53,636 nucleotides of DNA from Gemmiger formicilis (lineage in GTDB: Bacteria; Bacillota; Clostridia; Oscillospirales; Ruminococcaceae). Both the position numbers and the translations under genes were made by a program. This document shows positions 1 through 7,307 of the stretch, piece by piece. Every line of letters starts with the position of its first letter. Position 1 is the stretch's first letter. The stretch spans positions 1 through 53,636 of the forward strand of contig NZ_FUYF01000014.1 of the NCBI RefSeq assembly GCF_900167555.1. The letters are read 5' to 3'. The notes beneath the pieces are model-generated. The model was not told the origin of the DNA. It worked only from the letters and a program-made list of their open reading frames with translations, and searched no databases.

Positions 1-442
1 CGGCAGACATTTGGATCTCAGTTCTCACTATACCTCCCATGCGAAGGACGGTACAGAGCGCAAAATCTCTGTTTACCGCTGCGAGGACTGCTCCGGCTGC
101 CCTTACCGTACAGCCTGCTGCAAGGCTAAAGACAGCGAAAAGCGCAAAGAAATTTCTGTCTGCTGGGAATTTCGGAATCTGCGCAAGAATTCGTATCACA
201 ACATTACCACCGAGGAAGGAAAGTTGCTGCGCTGCAACCGTTCCATTCAGGCAGAGGGTGCCTTCGGACAGCTAAAGCACAATCGGAATTTCAAGCGTTT
301 CCTTACCGGCGGCAAGGTCAAAGTGCTGGCGGAGCTTCTGTTTTTGGGGCTTTCCCAAAACATTGCTCACCTGCTGGCAAAGTGCAACAGTGGACTGCAA
401 AATCTGCATTTGATTCAGCCTAAAGCATACCTGAATTTCTGA
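1..442 (+). CDS. IS1182-family transposase, C-terminal part (continues from the window end)
   Basis: This carries the C-terminal 146 or so residues of a DDE transposase. It has a Cys-rich knuckle (CEDCSGCPYRTACC) and then IQAEGAFGQLKH, whose Glu is the third catalytic acidic residue. The reading frame is already open at base 2 with no start codon or ribosome site in front. It matches in frame the end of the reading frame at 52423-53636. The two pieces share 60 bases and join into one protein of about 531 residues. It is therefore the second half of an intact gene cut by linearisation, not a truncated gene. Confidence 0.9.
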   Translation, partial: GRHLDLSSHYTSHAKDGTERKISVYRCEDCSGCPYRTACCKAKDSEKRKEISVCWEFRNLRKNSYHNITTEEGKLLRCNRSIQAEGAFGQLKHNRNFKRFLTGGKVKVLAELLFLGLSQNIAHLLAKCNSGLQNLHLIQPKAYLNF

Positions 443-619
443 TTCTTGAAGAATCGGAAAACAGGCTCCTCTGGAAAACAATCGTTATTCAGAAGGGCCT
501 GTTTGAGTTATCTGTTTTTTGGAAATTAGGGGGTCTATGGCGAGTGTTTTTGTGCTTCTGGAAACATTTAACCGTAAAGGGGCTGCTGCACTTGGAAATT
601 TTCCTTGTGCAACAGCCGC
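1..619 (+). mobile_element. IS1182-family insertion sequence, right part
   Basis: This is the 3' part of an IS whose 5' part lies at 52331-53636; the two halves are contiguous if the window is circular. The transposase stops at 442. An imperfect hairpin at about 463-505 can act as its terminator. The right end is placed at about 603-619, whose reverse complement (GCGGCTGTTGCACA) matches the left end (GGGGCTGTTTCACA) at 12 of 14 positions. A second copy of the end motif at 581-598 pairs with it to make a subterminal hairpin. Total IS length would be about 1.86 kb, which fits the family. The exact terminal base and the target duplication could not be fixed. Confidence 0.8.
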
Positions 620-1179
620 TTCGGAAAATTAAGGGAAGGCAAACGTAGAGCACTCGATCGGGTTGAATGAAATACTAATACAATATACAAGCAAGGGAAA
701 TCTTGTGATCGCTTATTTCATAAGGGTTTCCCTGCTTGTTACGCTACAAATACAATATGACCCTATCCTTATACGAATCAAGTAGTGCAAGAAAGAAGGA
801 AATCTATTTATAAAGTTACTGGATTTTTTGTTCATTGGGCTTATCGCGGGATGGGCGGCTCTGGCTGCGGAAAAAACGGTGCCGCAGCGGTCCGAAGGGG
901 TAACGTGAGCGAAAGCGAACGTTAGCAAGCATTGCATGTGTTTATACACACAAGCATATCAGGGACACCCTGAAACCCATTCTCAAAGGAATATCCATCA
1001 ACAATTTCGAAAATGGTGCAGCTATACTATGGATAATCGATGCATCTATGCAGGACTTTAATAGAGTACTGGATAGAATAAAAAAATAAAATCATCGTAT
1101 TGCGACGGGGAAAAGACCGCCATTGATATCGGCAAAAACAGAAAATAAATGAATAAGACTTAGATTTTTTGCCGATAAT
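620..1179. other. Gene-poor stretch with remnants
   Basis: No intact gene was found. A short open stretch at about 955-1089 on the plus strand (reading RDTLKPILKGISINNF and ending DRIKK-stop) looks like the C-terminal tail of a lost protein of unknown family. An inverted repeat, ATCGGCAAAAA near 1128 with TTTTTTGCCGAT near 1166, sits just before the Fic gene. It could be a terminator for upstream transcription or an operator. The region separates the IS from the Fic/recombinase block and has the look of debris left by insertions and deletions. Confidence 0.4.
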
Positions 1180-2037
1180 GTGCTATACTATATTGCGCGG
1201 TCTGTCCGGAATTATTGCGCTATAGGCAAAATTCATGGGACAATTCTTGCCGGAAAGACTTGGAAAATCCCGGAAACAGCGGAAAAGCCAAAACGCAAGA
1301 ACGCAAAAATAAAAAACGACCTGCTGTCTGTTCTGCGGGAGGAAAAAAGGAAGCAGAGGAAGGGCGGAATCTACCACAAAGTTCAAATCGATTTGACGTA
1401 CAATTCCAATCATATCGAGGGAAGTCGCCTGACGCATGAACAGACCCGCTATATTTTTGAGACGAATACAATTGGAATGGAAAATAGTGTGGTGAATGTT
1501 GATGACACTATAGAAACCACCAACCACTTTCGATGCGTTGATTTTGTTATTGAAAACGCGATGCAGCCGTTATCAGAGACATTCCTCAAACGGCTGCATT
1601 TCACATTGAAAAATGGGACAAGTGACTCCAGAAAAGACTGGTTTGCGGTCGGTGAATATAAGCGCGTACCGAACGAAGTTGGCGGGCGTGCCATAGCTGA
1701 GCCGGAAGAGGTAGCGTCTCAGATCAAAGCCTTGTTGGCTGCGTATAATGGATCCAAAACGCATTCTCTGGAACAAATTGTGGCATTTCACCATGACTTC
1801 GAATGTATTCACCCGTTTCAAGACGGGAATGGGCGTGTAGGGCGGCTGATCCTTTTTAAAGAGTGCCTGAAAAACAATATTGTACCGTTTATTATAGAAG
1901 ATGATTCAAAACTGTACTATTATCGCGGCCTGCACGAATGGAATCAAGAACATGGGTATCTGATGGATACCTGCCTTGCAGCACAAGATCGGTTCAAAGC
2001 GTATTTGGACTATTTCAGGATTCCATATTCCGAGTGA
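1180..2037 (+). CDS. Fic-family protein (probable AMP transferase)
   Basis: The Fic active-site motif HPFQDGNGRVGR is complete at about residues 211-222, with the catalytic His and the phosphate-binding GNGR loop. Fic enzymes usually move AMP from ATP onto a target protein hydroxyl. An inhibitory helix motif of the S-x-x-x-E-G type (SNHIEG) lies upstream near residues 76-81, marking a self-inhibited enzyme with the inhibitory helix on the N-terminal side of the Fic core. The start is uncertain: the frame opens at GTG 1180 after a hairpin, and the first 45 residues or so are unlike usual Fic N-termini, so translation may begin later at a non-ATG codon. No antitoxin gene is adjacent. The 3' end overlaps the convergent recombinase gene by 23 bp. 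The target is unknown. Confidence 0.85.
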   Translation: MLYYIARSVRNYCAIGKIHGTILAGKTWKIPETAEKPKRKNAKIKNDLLSVLREEKRKQRKGGIYHKVQIDLTYNSNHIEGSRLTHEQTRYIFETNTIGMENSVVNVDDTIETTNHFRCVDFVIENAMQPLSETFLKRLHFTLKNGTSDSRKDWFAVGEYKRVPNEVGGRAIAEPEEVASQIKALLAAYNGSKTHSLEQIVAFHHDFECIHPFQDGNGRVGRLILFKECLKNNIVPFIIEDDSKLYYYRGLHEWNQEHGYLMDTCLAAQDRFKAYLDYFRIPYSE

Positions 2038-2740
2038 GTTCTTCCCGCAGCTCCCGCTTATACTTGTAATACGTATTCCGTGCGATGCCAATCAGCTTGA
2101 TGCAGTCGGCATCAGTGAGAGTTCCATCGAAATCACGGCTGTATTTTTTGATCTGCTCCTTACAGGGGGCAGATTTTTTTATGGTAAGCTTTCGCCCCGG
2201 TGTCTGGCCAATCTGCTTGCCGTTCAGGCGCGCCGTCAGGATGCCCTCGCGGGTACGCTGGTGCAGGTCGTCCACCTCTTTCTGTGCCTGGGCAAAGGCA
2301 AGACGAATCTGCTCCTTGGCAAGGTCGGCGGTGTAGCGGTTCAATGCGTCCATAATGCCGGAAACAAAACGGTCCGTTGCGGCGCTGCCGGTCTCCGGCG
2401 AGGAACTGACCTGCCGCTGCAAAGCCTGCTTGTAGGTGTCCGTATTGATGTGCGGCTCCTTCAAAAAGCAGAGCGTCACACCGCGGTTGTACAGTGTTTC
2501 ATAGAGTGCACAGCCTTCCTCGGCGCTGCGGCTCATGCGGGAAACACTGTCAAACACAATGGTATCCCCGGGCTGTACACAGTGCAGCAGCTTGTCCAGC
2601 TCCTGCCGTCCGCGGCAGGCCGTTCCGGTATAGACCTCGCGGACGATATGCGCCGCAGGGTAGGCAGCGGCAATGTTGCGCACCTGGCGTTCGATATTTT
2701 GCTGCGGTGTGGAAATGCGGCAGTAGCCGTACACGGGCAT
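2015..2740 (-). CDS. Small serine recombinase (resolvase/invertase type)
   Basis: The protein has 241 residues. The N-terminal resolvase domain opens with VYGYCRISTPQQN, whose Ser10 is the expected nucleophile, followed by conserved FDSVSRMSRS near residues 63-72. A C-terminal HTH segment (DADCIKLIGIARNTYYKYKREL) is like the Hin/resolvase DNA-binding domain. AGGAGTG lies 8-9 bases upstream of the ATG, supporting this start. On a plasmid-like replicon it most likely resolves multimers or inverts a short segment. Two copies of ATTTGATAC upstream of the gene, at 2766-2774 and 2813-2821, could be part of its crossover site. There is no large-recombinase C-terminal region, so it is not an integrase of the phiC31 kind. 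Confidence 0.9.
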   Translation of the reverse strand: MPVYGYCRISTPQQNIERQVRNIAAAYPAAHIVREVYTGTACRGRQELDKLLHCVQPGDTIVFDSVSRMSRSAEEGCALYETLYNRGVTLCFLKEPHINTDTYKQALQRQVSSSPETGSAATDRFVSGIMDALNRYTADLAKEQIRLAFAQAQKEVDDLHQRTREGILTARLNGKQIGQTPGRKLTIKKSAPCKEQIKKYSRDFDGTLTDADCIKLIGIARNTYYKYKRELREELTRNMES

Positions 2741-2765
2741 GGTGGTATCACTCCTGACGTTCGGT

Positions 2766-2821
2766 TAATTTGATACGATCATTATACCGTGCAAACCGGA
2801 TGTCTGTCAATGAGATTTGAT
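2766..2821. promoter_or_regulatory. Possible res/operator region of the recombinase
   Basis: Two direct copies of ATTTGATAC lie about 47 bp apart in the gap upstream of the recombinase start. A resolvase site or autoregulatory operator normally occupies this position. No full set of three inverted subsites could be made out, so the assignment is tentative. Confidence 0.3.
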
Positions 2822-2893
2822 ACTTTTTTCTATAACCTTACTTTTGCTACTACCTTCCCAAATAAACAGGCGGCATATAAATATAGAGTCGAA

Positions 2894-3046
2894 ATGAACA
2901 GGATATTAGGTCATGATGACATAATATCTCGCCAGGAAAGAGGCCCGACGCAAAAGCAGTTTTCCGAGCGCACGGGCATCGCACAGACGGATATAAGCAA
3001 GCCGGAGTGCGGAAACGCAAACCCGTCTCTGCGCACGCGGCACTAA
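2894..3046 (+). pseudogene. Remnant of an XRE-type (HigA-like) antitoxin gene
   Basis: The frame encodes an HTH core, PTQKQFSERTGIAQTDISKPE then CGNANPSLRT, typical of the XRE antitoxins that pair with RelE/HigB toxins. It then stops abruptly (RTRH-stop), where family members continue with a leucine-rich helix. A Pro and a Cys replace usually conserved residues (the family tends to read KLERGNANPS). The upstream half is disrupted by a 25-bp palindrome at 2903-2927. No toxin gene lies beside it. It is best read as a decayed toxin-antitoxin locus, though a short DNA-binding peptide cannot be excluded. Confidence 0.55.
2903..2927. repeat. Palindrome copy 1 (GATATTATGTCA type)
   Basis: The left arm GATATTAGGTCA and right arm TGACATAATATC flank a short centre, with one mismatch between arms. 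The same palindrome recurs at 3326-3352 and 4857-4893. The three copies bracket the mini HTH gene and the first DUF4143 ATPase gene. Confidence 0.75.
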
Positions 3047-3054
3047 AAATAAAG

Positions 3055-3084
3055 CAGCAGGAACTGTCCGGACAGTTCCTGCTG
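3055..3084 (-). terminator. Perfect 30-bp palindromic terminator
   Basis: The arms are CAGCAGGAACTGTCC and its exact complement, with no spacer. It lies 3 bp past the stop of the minus-strand gene at 3087-3263. A-rich sequence on its left gives a U-tract for minus-strand transcripts; T-rich sequence on its right could serve the plus strand too. Confidence 0.75.
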
Positions 3085-3086
3085 TT

Positions 3087-3263
3087 CTATTTTTCCAGCA
3101 AGTCCTCCATCGCGCAGCCAAGCACTTTGGAAATCTTATACAACCTCTCCGCGCTTGCCTTGTTGATATAGATGCCGTCTGTCTCATCGTCCATCATTTC
3201 CAGATAGGTTTGATACTCTATGATTTTTTCCGAGCCGTGAAACAGGGTAATTTTCTTTTCCAT
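3087..3263 (-). CDS. 58-residue protein, apparent DUF3990-head / XRE-tail chimera
   Basis: The product starts ITLFHGSEKIIE, which resembles the first strand of DUF3990 proteins (ADP-ribosyltransferase-like, often encoded beside small HTH proteins). It ends INKASAERLYKISKVLGCAMEDLLEK, which resembles the last helices of an XRE repressor. Neither domain is complete, so it looks like an in-frame deletion that fused neighbouring genes. A strong ribosome site (AAAGGAGGGCGG) precedes the ATG at 3263. A perfect 16-bp palindrome lies just upstream, and a strong terminator follows, so it may still be expressed. Domain assignments are from memory of sequence style only. Confidence 0.5.
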   Translation of the reverse strand: MEKKITLFHGSEKIIEYQTYLEMMDDETDGIYINKASAERLYKISKVLGCAMEDLLEK

Positions 3264-3289
3264 ATTGCCGCCCTCCTTTTTTATAAGTA

Positions 3290-3305
3290 TATCACCATGG
3301 TGATA
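3290..3305. promoter_or_regulatory. 16-bp perfect palindrome, candidate operator
   Basis: TATCACCATGGTGATA lies about 27 bp upstream of the mini HTH gene start, overlapping its likely promoter. A palindrome here is what one expects for autoregulation by a small HTH repressor. Confidence 0.5.
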
Positions 3306-3325
3306 CAAAAGAAGGCGGCGAAAAA

Positions 3326-3352
3326 GATATTATGTCACCATGTCATAATATC
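3326..3352. repeat. Palindrome copy 2
   Basis: Perfect 9-bp outer arms GATATTATG and CATAATATC surround a 9-bp centre. It lies between the promoter side of the mini HTH gene and the 3' end of the first ATPase gene, so it could also stop transcription from the ATPase gene. Confidence 0.75.
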
Positions 3353-3384
3353 TCCCCCGAACCATCGATACACCGTACTATCGT

Positions 3385-4764
3385 TTACCCCATCAGCACC
3401 CCGAAATCCGGGGTATAGGTCAGATCCTGCGCCAGCTCCGGCTCACGCAGGAACATCATCATATAGATGGGGTAATAGGTGATTTTCTCCTTCACACTCA
3501 CGTTTCCGCCGTGGAAAACAAACGCAGCCGGGATGTGGTAATCCGGGTTTGCCATCACGCCGGAAAGCGCATTATGCCGGGTGTAGTCTTTCCCGCTCTT
3601 GATTTCAAGGGGCAGCACATTGCCCTCGTGCTCGATGACGAAGTCCAGTTCTCCCTGCTTTTTGCTGTTGAAGTAGTACAGCGCATAGCCGTGGGCGGCC
3701 AGCTCCTGGGCGGCGGCGTTCTCAAACACTGCGCCGAAGTTGATGTTCTTTTCGCCGTTCAGCAGCGCCAGCTGGATGCCGTTGGCGTAGGTGGCCGCCA
3801 GCAGCCCCACATCGCAGAGGAACAGCTTGAACAGGTTGCTCTGCCGATTCAGCCGCAGCGGCAGCGTCGGTTCCTCCACGTTGTAGGTCTGCAGCGCCAC
3901 GCCTGCATTGGCCAGCCACAGAAAACTATTGTGGTAGCGGCTTAACTTAAAGTCCTGATGCAGGTCCTTTAAAATAAACCGCTTGTTCTTGGCGTTCAGC
4001 TCGCTTGGGATCAGGTCAAAAATATCCTCGAGATAGAGCTTTTCCTTCGGGTCATAGCGGGCAATATCCTTTTTGTACAGCGTCAGAATGGACTGCTGCA
4101 CCTGGGCGACTTCATACAGATTATGCGTTTGCAGGTAGCAAGCCACAGCCGCCGGCATACCACCCACGATCAAGTACAGGCGGAAAAGCTCCATCATCTT
4201 CTGATGCACCAGCGGGTCAACTTCCTGCTTTTTGTCATAGCAGCTGCGCAGATGGTCAAAGATGCGATCCGACACGCCGTTGGCGCGGGCAAATTCCTCT
4301 ATATCCATCGGGAACATTTCCAGTACGTCAAGATAGCCGACCGGTGCGCTGCGAATGTCTTTAAGCTCCACGCCCAGCAGCGACCCGCTTAAAATATAGC
4401 GGTAGCTGCCTTCCTCCACCAAAAACTTGATGGCGGTCACGATTTCCTTGCACTCCTGCACTTCATCCAAAAAGATAAGCGTCTTGCCGGGGACCAGCTT
4501 TTCCCCCACCAGCGCAGAGAGCCGCAGCAGGAAATCGCTGCTGTCGGTGGCTGTTTCAAACAGCTGCCGCGCGGCTGTGTTTTCCAAAAAATTCAGTTCC
4601 ACAAAATTCGGGAAGGCTTCCTGCCCCTGCTGGCGGATCAGGGTCGTTTTGCCGACCTGCCGCGCCCCTGTAACAAGCAGCGCCTTGTGCGTATTGCTCT
4701 GCAAAAAAACCTGTATCTTTTTCGCAGCGGTTCGTTGTAACGTACTATTGCTGCTGTTTTCCAT
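3385..4764 (-). CDS. AAA ATPase with DUF4143-type C-terminal nuclease-like domain
   Basis: The protein has 459 residues. The N-terminal ATPase domain shows Walker A GARQVGKTT (about 32-40) and Walker B LIFLDEVQ (about 96-103). The C-terminal part has a PD-(D/E)XK-like signature, GELDFVIEHEG then LPLEIKSGK (about 373-395), as in the DUF4143 family. These proteins are common in gut anaerobes, often in accessory regions, and their function is not established; DNA binding or defence-related roles have been suggested. The start follows a 90-bp leader after palindrome copy 3. The gene is bracketed by palindrome copies 2 and 3 about 1.5 kb apart. Confidence 0.85.
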   Translation of the reverse strand: MENSSNSTLQRTAAKKIQVFLQSNTHKALLVTGARQVGKTTLIRQQGQEAFPNFVELNFLENTAARQLFETATDSSDFLLRLSALVGEKLVPGKTLIFLDEVQECKEIVTAIKFLVEEGSYRYILSGSLLGVELKDIRSAPVGYLDVLEMFPMDIEEFARANGVSDRIFDHLRSCYDKKQEVDPLVHQKMMELFRLYLIVGGMPAAVACYLQTHNLYEVAQVQQSILTLYKKDIARYDPKEKLYLEDIFDLIPSELNAKNKRFILKDLHQDFKLSRYHNSFLWLANAGVALQTYNVEEPTLPLRLNRQSNLFKLFLCDVGLLAATYANGIQLALLNGEKNINFGAVFENAAAQELAAHGYALYYFNSKKQGELDFVIEHEGNVLPLEIKSGKDYTRHNALSGVMANPDYHIPAAFVFHGGNVSVKEKITYYPIYMMMFLREPELAQDLTYTPDFGVLMG

Positions 4765-4856
4765 GCCGGATGCCCCCCTAGAAAAATCGTTTTGTCCGTT
4801 TACGCAACATATTTGTCTGCTGTTTTGTCCTGTTTTCGTTTATAGTTACCGCAAAT

Positions 4857-4893
4857 GGGGAGATATTATGTCATCATGACATAATATCTCCCC
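4857..4893. repeat. Palindrome copy 3, perfect 17-bp arms
   Basis: This is the best copy. Arms of 17 bp (beginning GGGGAGATATTATG and ending CATAATATCTCCCC) flank a 3-base loop. It lies between the stop of the second ATPase gene and the start of the first. It has no T-tract of terminator type, so an operator or a recombination-related hairpin is possible. Confidence 0.8.
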
Positions 4894-4906
4894 TGCGTTT
4901 TATAAT

Positions 4907-6199
4907 TTAATATGCTGCACCGTATTTTCCGCTTTCCAGCTCCAGCAAAAACTTATACAGCGGTACGGCCTCGATGGTCACGCCGTCCTCGATGATGGTT
5001 TCTTCTTCCTCGTAGGTCACGATGACGAGCCGCGCGGCCCCCTGCGAATTCTGCGCCAGCTTTTTCAGGTTGCCGACTTCGCGTTCGCGGGCATCCCCGG
5101 CAATGGAATAGGCTGCCTGTACGGCCAGACCGATGGAGGGCACATAGAAATCAATGTCGATTCCCGTCTTTGCGGATTTCAGATAATACACATCGCCCGG
5201 ATAGGCACGTGTAAGCGCTACAGCCACCATATTTTCCAGCTGCACCGACTCTTTCCGGTCCAGAAACAGGCTTACAATGCCGTTGTCGGAGAAATAAAAC
5301 TTCGGGTAGCTCTCCTTCTCGACGAGGTTTGCGTAATAGTTCTGCAGATGGAACAGCAGATAGGCATCCTCCGCATAACGGATGTAGTCGGAGATCGTAT
5401 CCTTGGCCAGCGATACATTGACGGCGCGCAGGGTCTTTTGCAGCTTGGAATAGGAAATCTCACTGCGGACGGACTCCGCTATTTTTTTTATCAGAATCTT
5501 TACCGCATAGTCGTTGCGGATGCTGTTCCGCGTGATGATGTCGCCCAGCAGCACTTTTTGGTAAACGCCTGAAATATACTCCCGCTTGGCCTTGTACAGC
5601 AGCGATTCCGGCAGGCCGCCGTATTGCAGATACTGCGCGCAGGCGGCGCGGATCTTCCCGTTTGTTTTGGTGCCCAGCAGTGCCGGTTCATCGTGGGGAA
5701 CCTCGCAGGCGGTCAGGTACTCGCCGAAGGCATAGGGCGTAATATGCTTGGCAAAAAAGCGTCCGCCCAGCGTGGTTTCTATCTCTCGGCTCAGCATTTT
5801 GGCGTTGCTGCCCGTGATGTAGATGTGCTCCTTGGCGTCGGCCATGCGGCGGGCAAACTTCTCCCAGCCGTCAATGTTCTGCACCTCATCCAGAAAGAAA
5901 TAGCCTTTTTTGTCGCTCATCTCGCTCTGCACCGACAGCAGGTCGTTGAAGTCTGCAACGGTGAACTCGGAAAGGCGCTCGTCCTCAAAGTTGATGTAGA
6001 TGATCTGTTCCCAGTCCACACCGGACGCCACCAGATCCAGCACGATTTTATACAGCAGCGTGGATTTTCCCGCGCGGCGCAGACCCACCAGCACATAATT
6101 GCCGTTTTCCTCAAATTCGTAGTCGCGCGGCACGATTTGAAAATCACGGATAAATTCATGTTGGTCGTAGATGACGGATTTTAAAAGTGCATGGTTCAT
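4907..6199 (-). CDS. AAA ATPase of the DUF4143 family (second copy)
   Basis: The protein has 430 residues. It shows Walker A GLRRAGKST (about 38-46), Walker B YFFLDEVQN (about 99-107) and the sensor motif ITGSNAKML. The C-terminal half contains a nuclease-like fold region (TGIDIDFYVPSIGLAVQAAYS) with a less typical acidic set than the neighbouring ATPase. It is clearly a diverged relative of 3385-4764, not a recent duplicate. Two copies of a TATACTYGACAAAA element lie upstream and probably form its promoter and operator. No partner gene was seen and the function is not known. Confidence 0.85.
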   Translation of the reverse strand: MNHALLKSVIYDQHEFIRDFQIVPRDYEFEENGNYVLVGLRRAGKSTLLYKIVLDLVASGVDWEQIIYINFEDERLSEFTVADFNDLLSVQSEMSDKKGYFFLDEVQNIDGWEKFARRMADAKEHIYITGSNAKMLSREIETTLGGRFFAKHITPYAFGEYLTACEVPHDEPALLGTKTNGKIRAACAQYLQYGGLPESLLYKAKREYISGVYQKVLLGDIITRNSIRNDYAVKILIKKIAESVRSEISYSKLQKTLRAVNVSLAKDTISDYIRYAEDAYLLFHLQNYYANLVEKESYPKFYFSDNGIVSLFLDRKESVQLENMVAVALTRAYPGDVYYLKSAKTGIDIDFYVPSIGLAVQAAYSIAGDAREREVGNLKKLAQNSQGAARLVIVTYEEEETIIEDGVTIEAVPLYKFLLELESGKYGAAY

Positions 6200-6225
6200 A
6201 GCGTGTGCCTCCGAGGAACGCAGCT

Positions 6226-6281
6226 TGTTTTGTCAAGTATAGTTTATCATATTCTTGCGTTTTTGTCGAGTATAGTTGACA
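6226..6281 (-). promoter_or_regulatory. Repeated promoter/operator element upstream of the second ATPase gene
   Basis: On the minus strand AACTATACTYGACAAAA occurs twice about 34 bp apart. Each contains a -35-like TTGACA/TCGACA and TATACT, and the left copy forms part of an imperfect palindrome (TTGTC ... GACAA). This looks like a regulated promoter with paired sites. From 6286 to 6464 no further gene or clear signal was found. Confidence 0.45.
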
Positions 6282-6464
6282 ATATTACATTGCGCTTGTA
6301 AATTATACTAAGTTCCGTCACAAACAGCGCTTCCCCTGACGCACGTTCCATAGCAGCACCGTTCCAAAGCTGCATCGCCCCGCGGCTGTTCTTATTTTTG
6401 ACGCTCTCAAACAGGTGTGCCCGGCATTGCCGCCCCGGTAAAGAAAAGCCGCAAAGGCCGTTAT

Positions 6465-7247
6465 TCAGTGTCCCAGCGTTTTCAGCACACTTGTCACGTC
6501 ATCGATCTGCGTGGCAAACTCTGCCTTTAAATCGGCAGGCGCAATGCGCATCAGATAGGGGTGCGCCGCCGCACGGAGCATGGGGGCATCGTTGTAGCTG
6601 TCACCGAAGGCGTATGTGTTTTCCTGCGGGATACCGAAATGCGCGCACAGCAGATGCAGCCCCTTATCCTTGCCCGCTGCGGTGAAATCCAGCCAGTGCT
6701 CGCCCGTGATGGCGGCACCGATGCGGTCTTGCCAGAGGGGCAGGATTTCCTTGGCCGGAATGTTCATATCCCCTGCGGAGATGGCGGAAATTTGGGTCAC
6801 ATCTCCTTTTACCTCGCTGAAGTCCTTCACAATACGGCAGTTCCCGAACTCAACGCCCACCGCGTCCAGATTCGCTTGGGCGGCAGCGGTTGGCACAAAA
6901 TAATAGCGGCCTGTCGTAGTGCAGGCACGGGATACACAGTCCGTGCGCGTTCCCAGATAGGCGACCAGCTCGGCGCAAAGCGCCCGCGGCATGGGTATCG
7001 TATGCAGCAGCTCACGGCCATAGCAGACATAGGCGGCATTCTCGGACATATAGGCAATTTTGTCCGCCACGGGGGCAAACAACTCCCGCAAGGCGTCAAG
7101 GGGGCGGCCGCTGGCAGCACAGAACAACACCCCGCAGTCATGCAGGCGGCGTATCTCGTCAAACACGGCGCAGGACAGTTCGGTCTGCCCCTCCGGCAGC
7201 AGGGTGCCGTCCAGATCGCTGGCAACTAAGGTGTGAAACTGTATCAT
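6465..7247 (-). CDS. HAD-superfamily phosphatase, Cof type
   Basis: The protein has 260 residues. HAD motif I is VASDLDGTLL (Asp nucleophile near residue 9) and motif II is AASGRP; a Lys (TAAGKDKG) forms motif III and FGDSYNDAPML motif IV. The large cap between motifs II and III marks the Cof/IIB subclass, which hydrolyses sugar phosphates, FMN or similar small phosphates in the cytoplasm. The start at 7247 is chosen because GGAAAGAA precedes it. It follows the LicR-type regulator on the same strand by 60 bp, so it may help clear phosphosugars made by the PTS nearby. The substrate is not known. Confidence 0.85.
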   Translation of the reverse strand: MIQFHTLVASDLDGTLLPEGQTELSCAVFDEIRRLHDCGVLFCAASGRPLDALRELFAPVADKIAYMSENAAYVCYGRELLHTIPMPRALCAELVAYLGTRTDCVSRACTTTGRYYFVPTAAAQANLDAVGVEFGNCRIVKDFSEVKGDVTQISAISAGDMNIPAKEILPLWQDRIGAAITGEHWLDFTAAGKDKGLHLLCAHFGIPQENTYAFGDSYNDAPMLRAAAHPYLMRIAPADLKAEFATQIDDVTSVLKTLGH

Positions 7248-7307
7248 CCAAGTTCTTTCCTTTCCCGATTGGTCAATGCCATGCAATATGATGGCTGCAC
7301 AGCGAAA

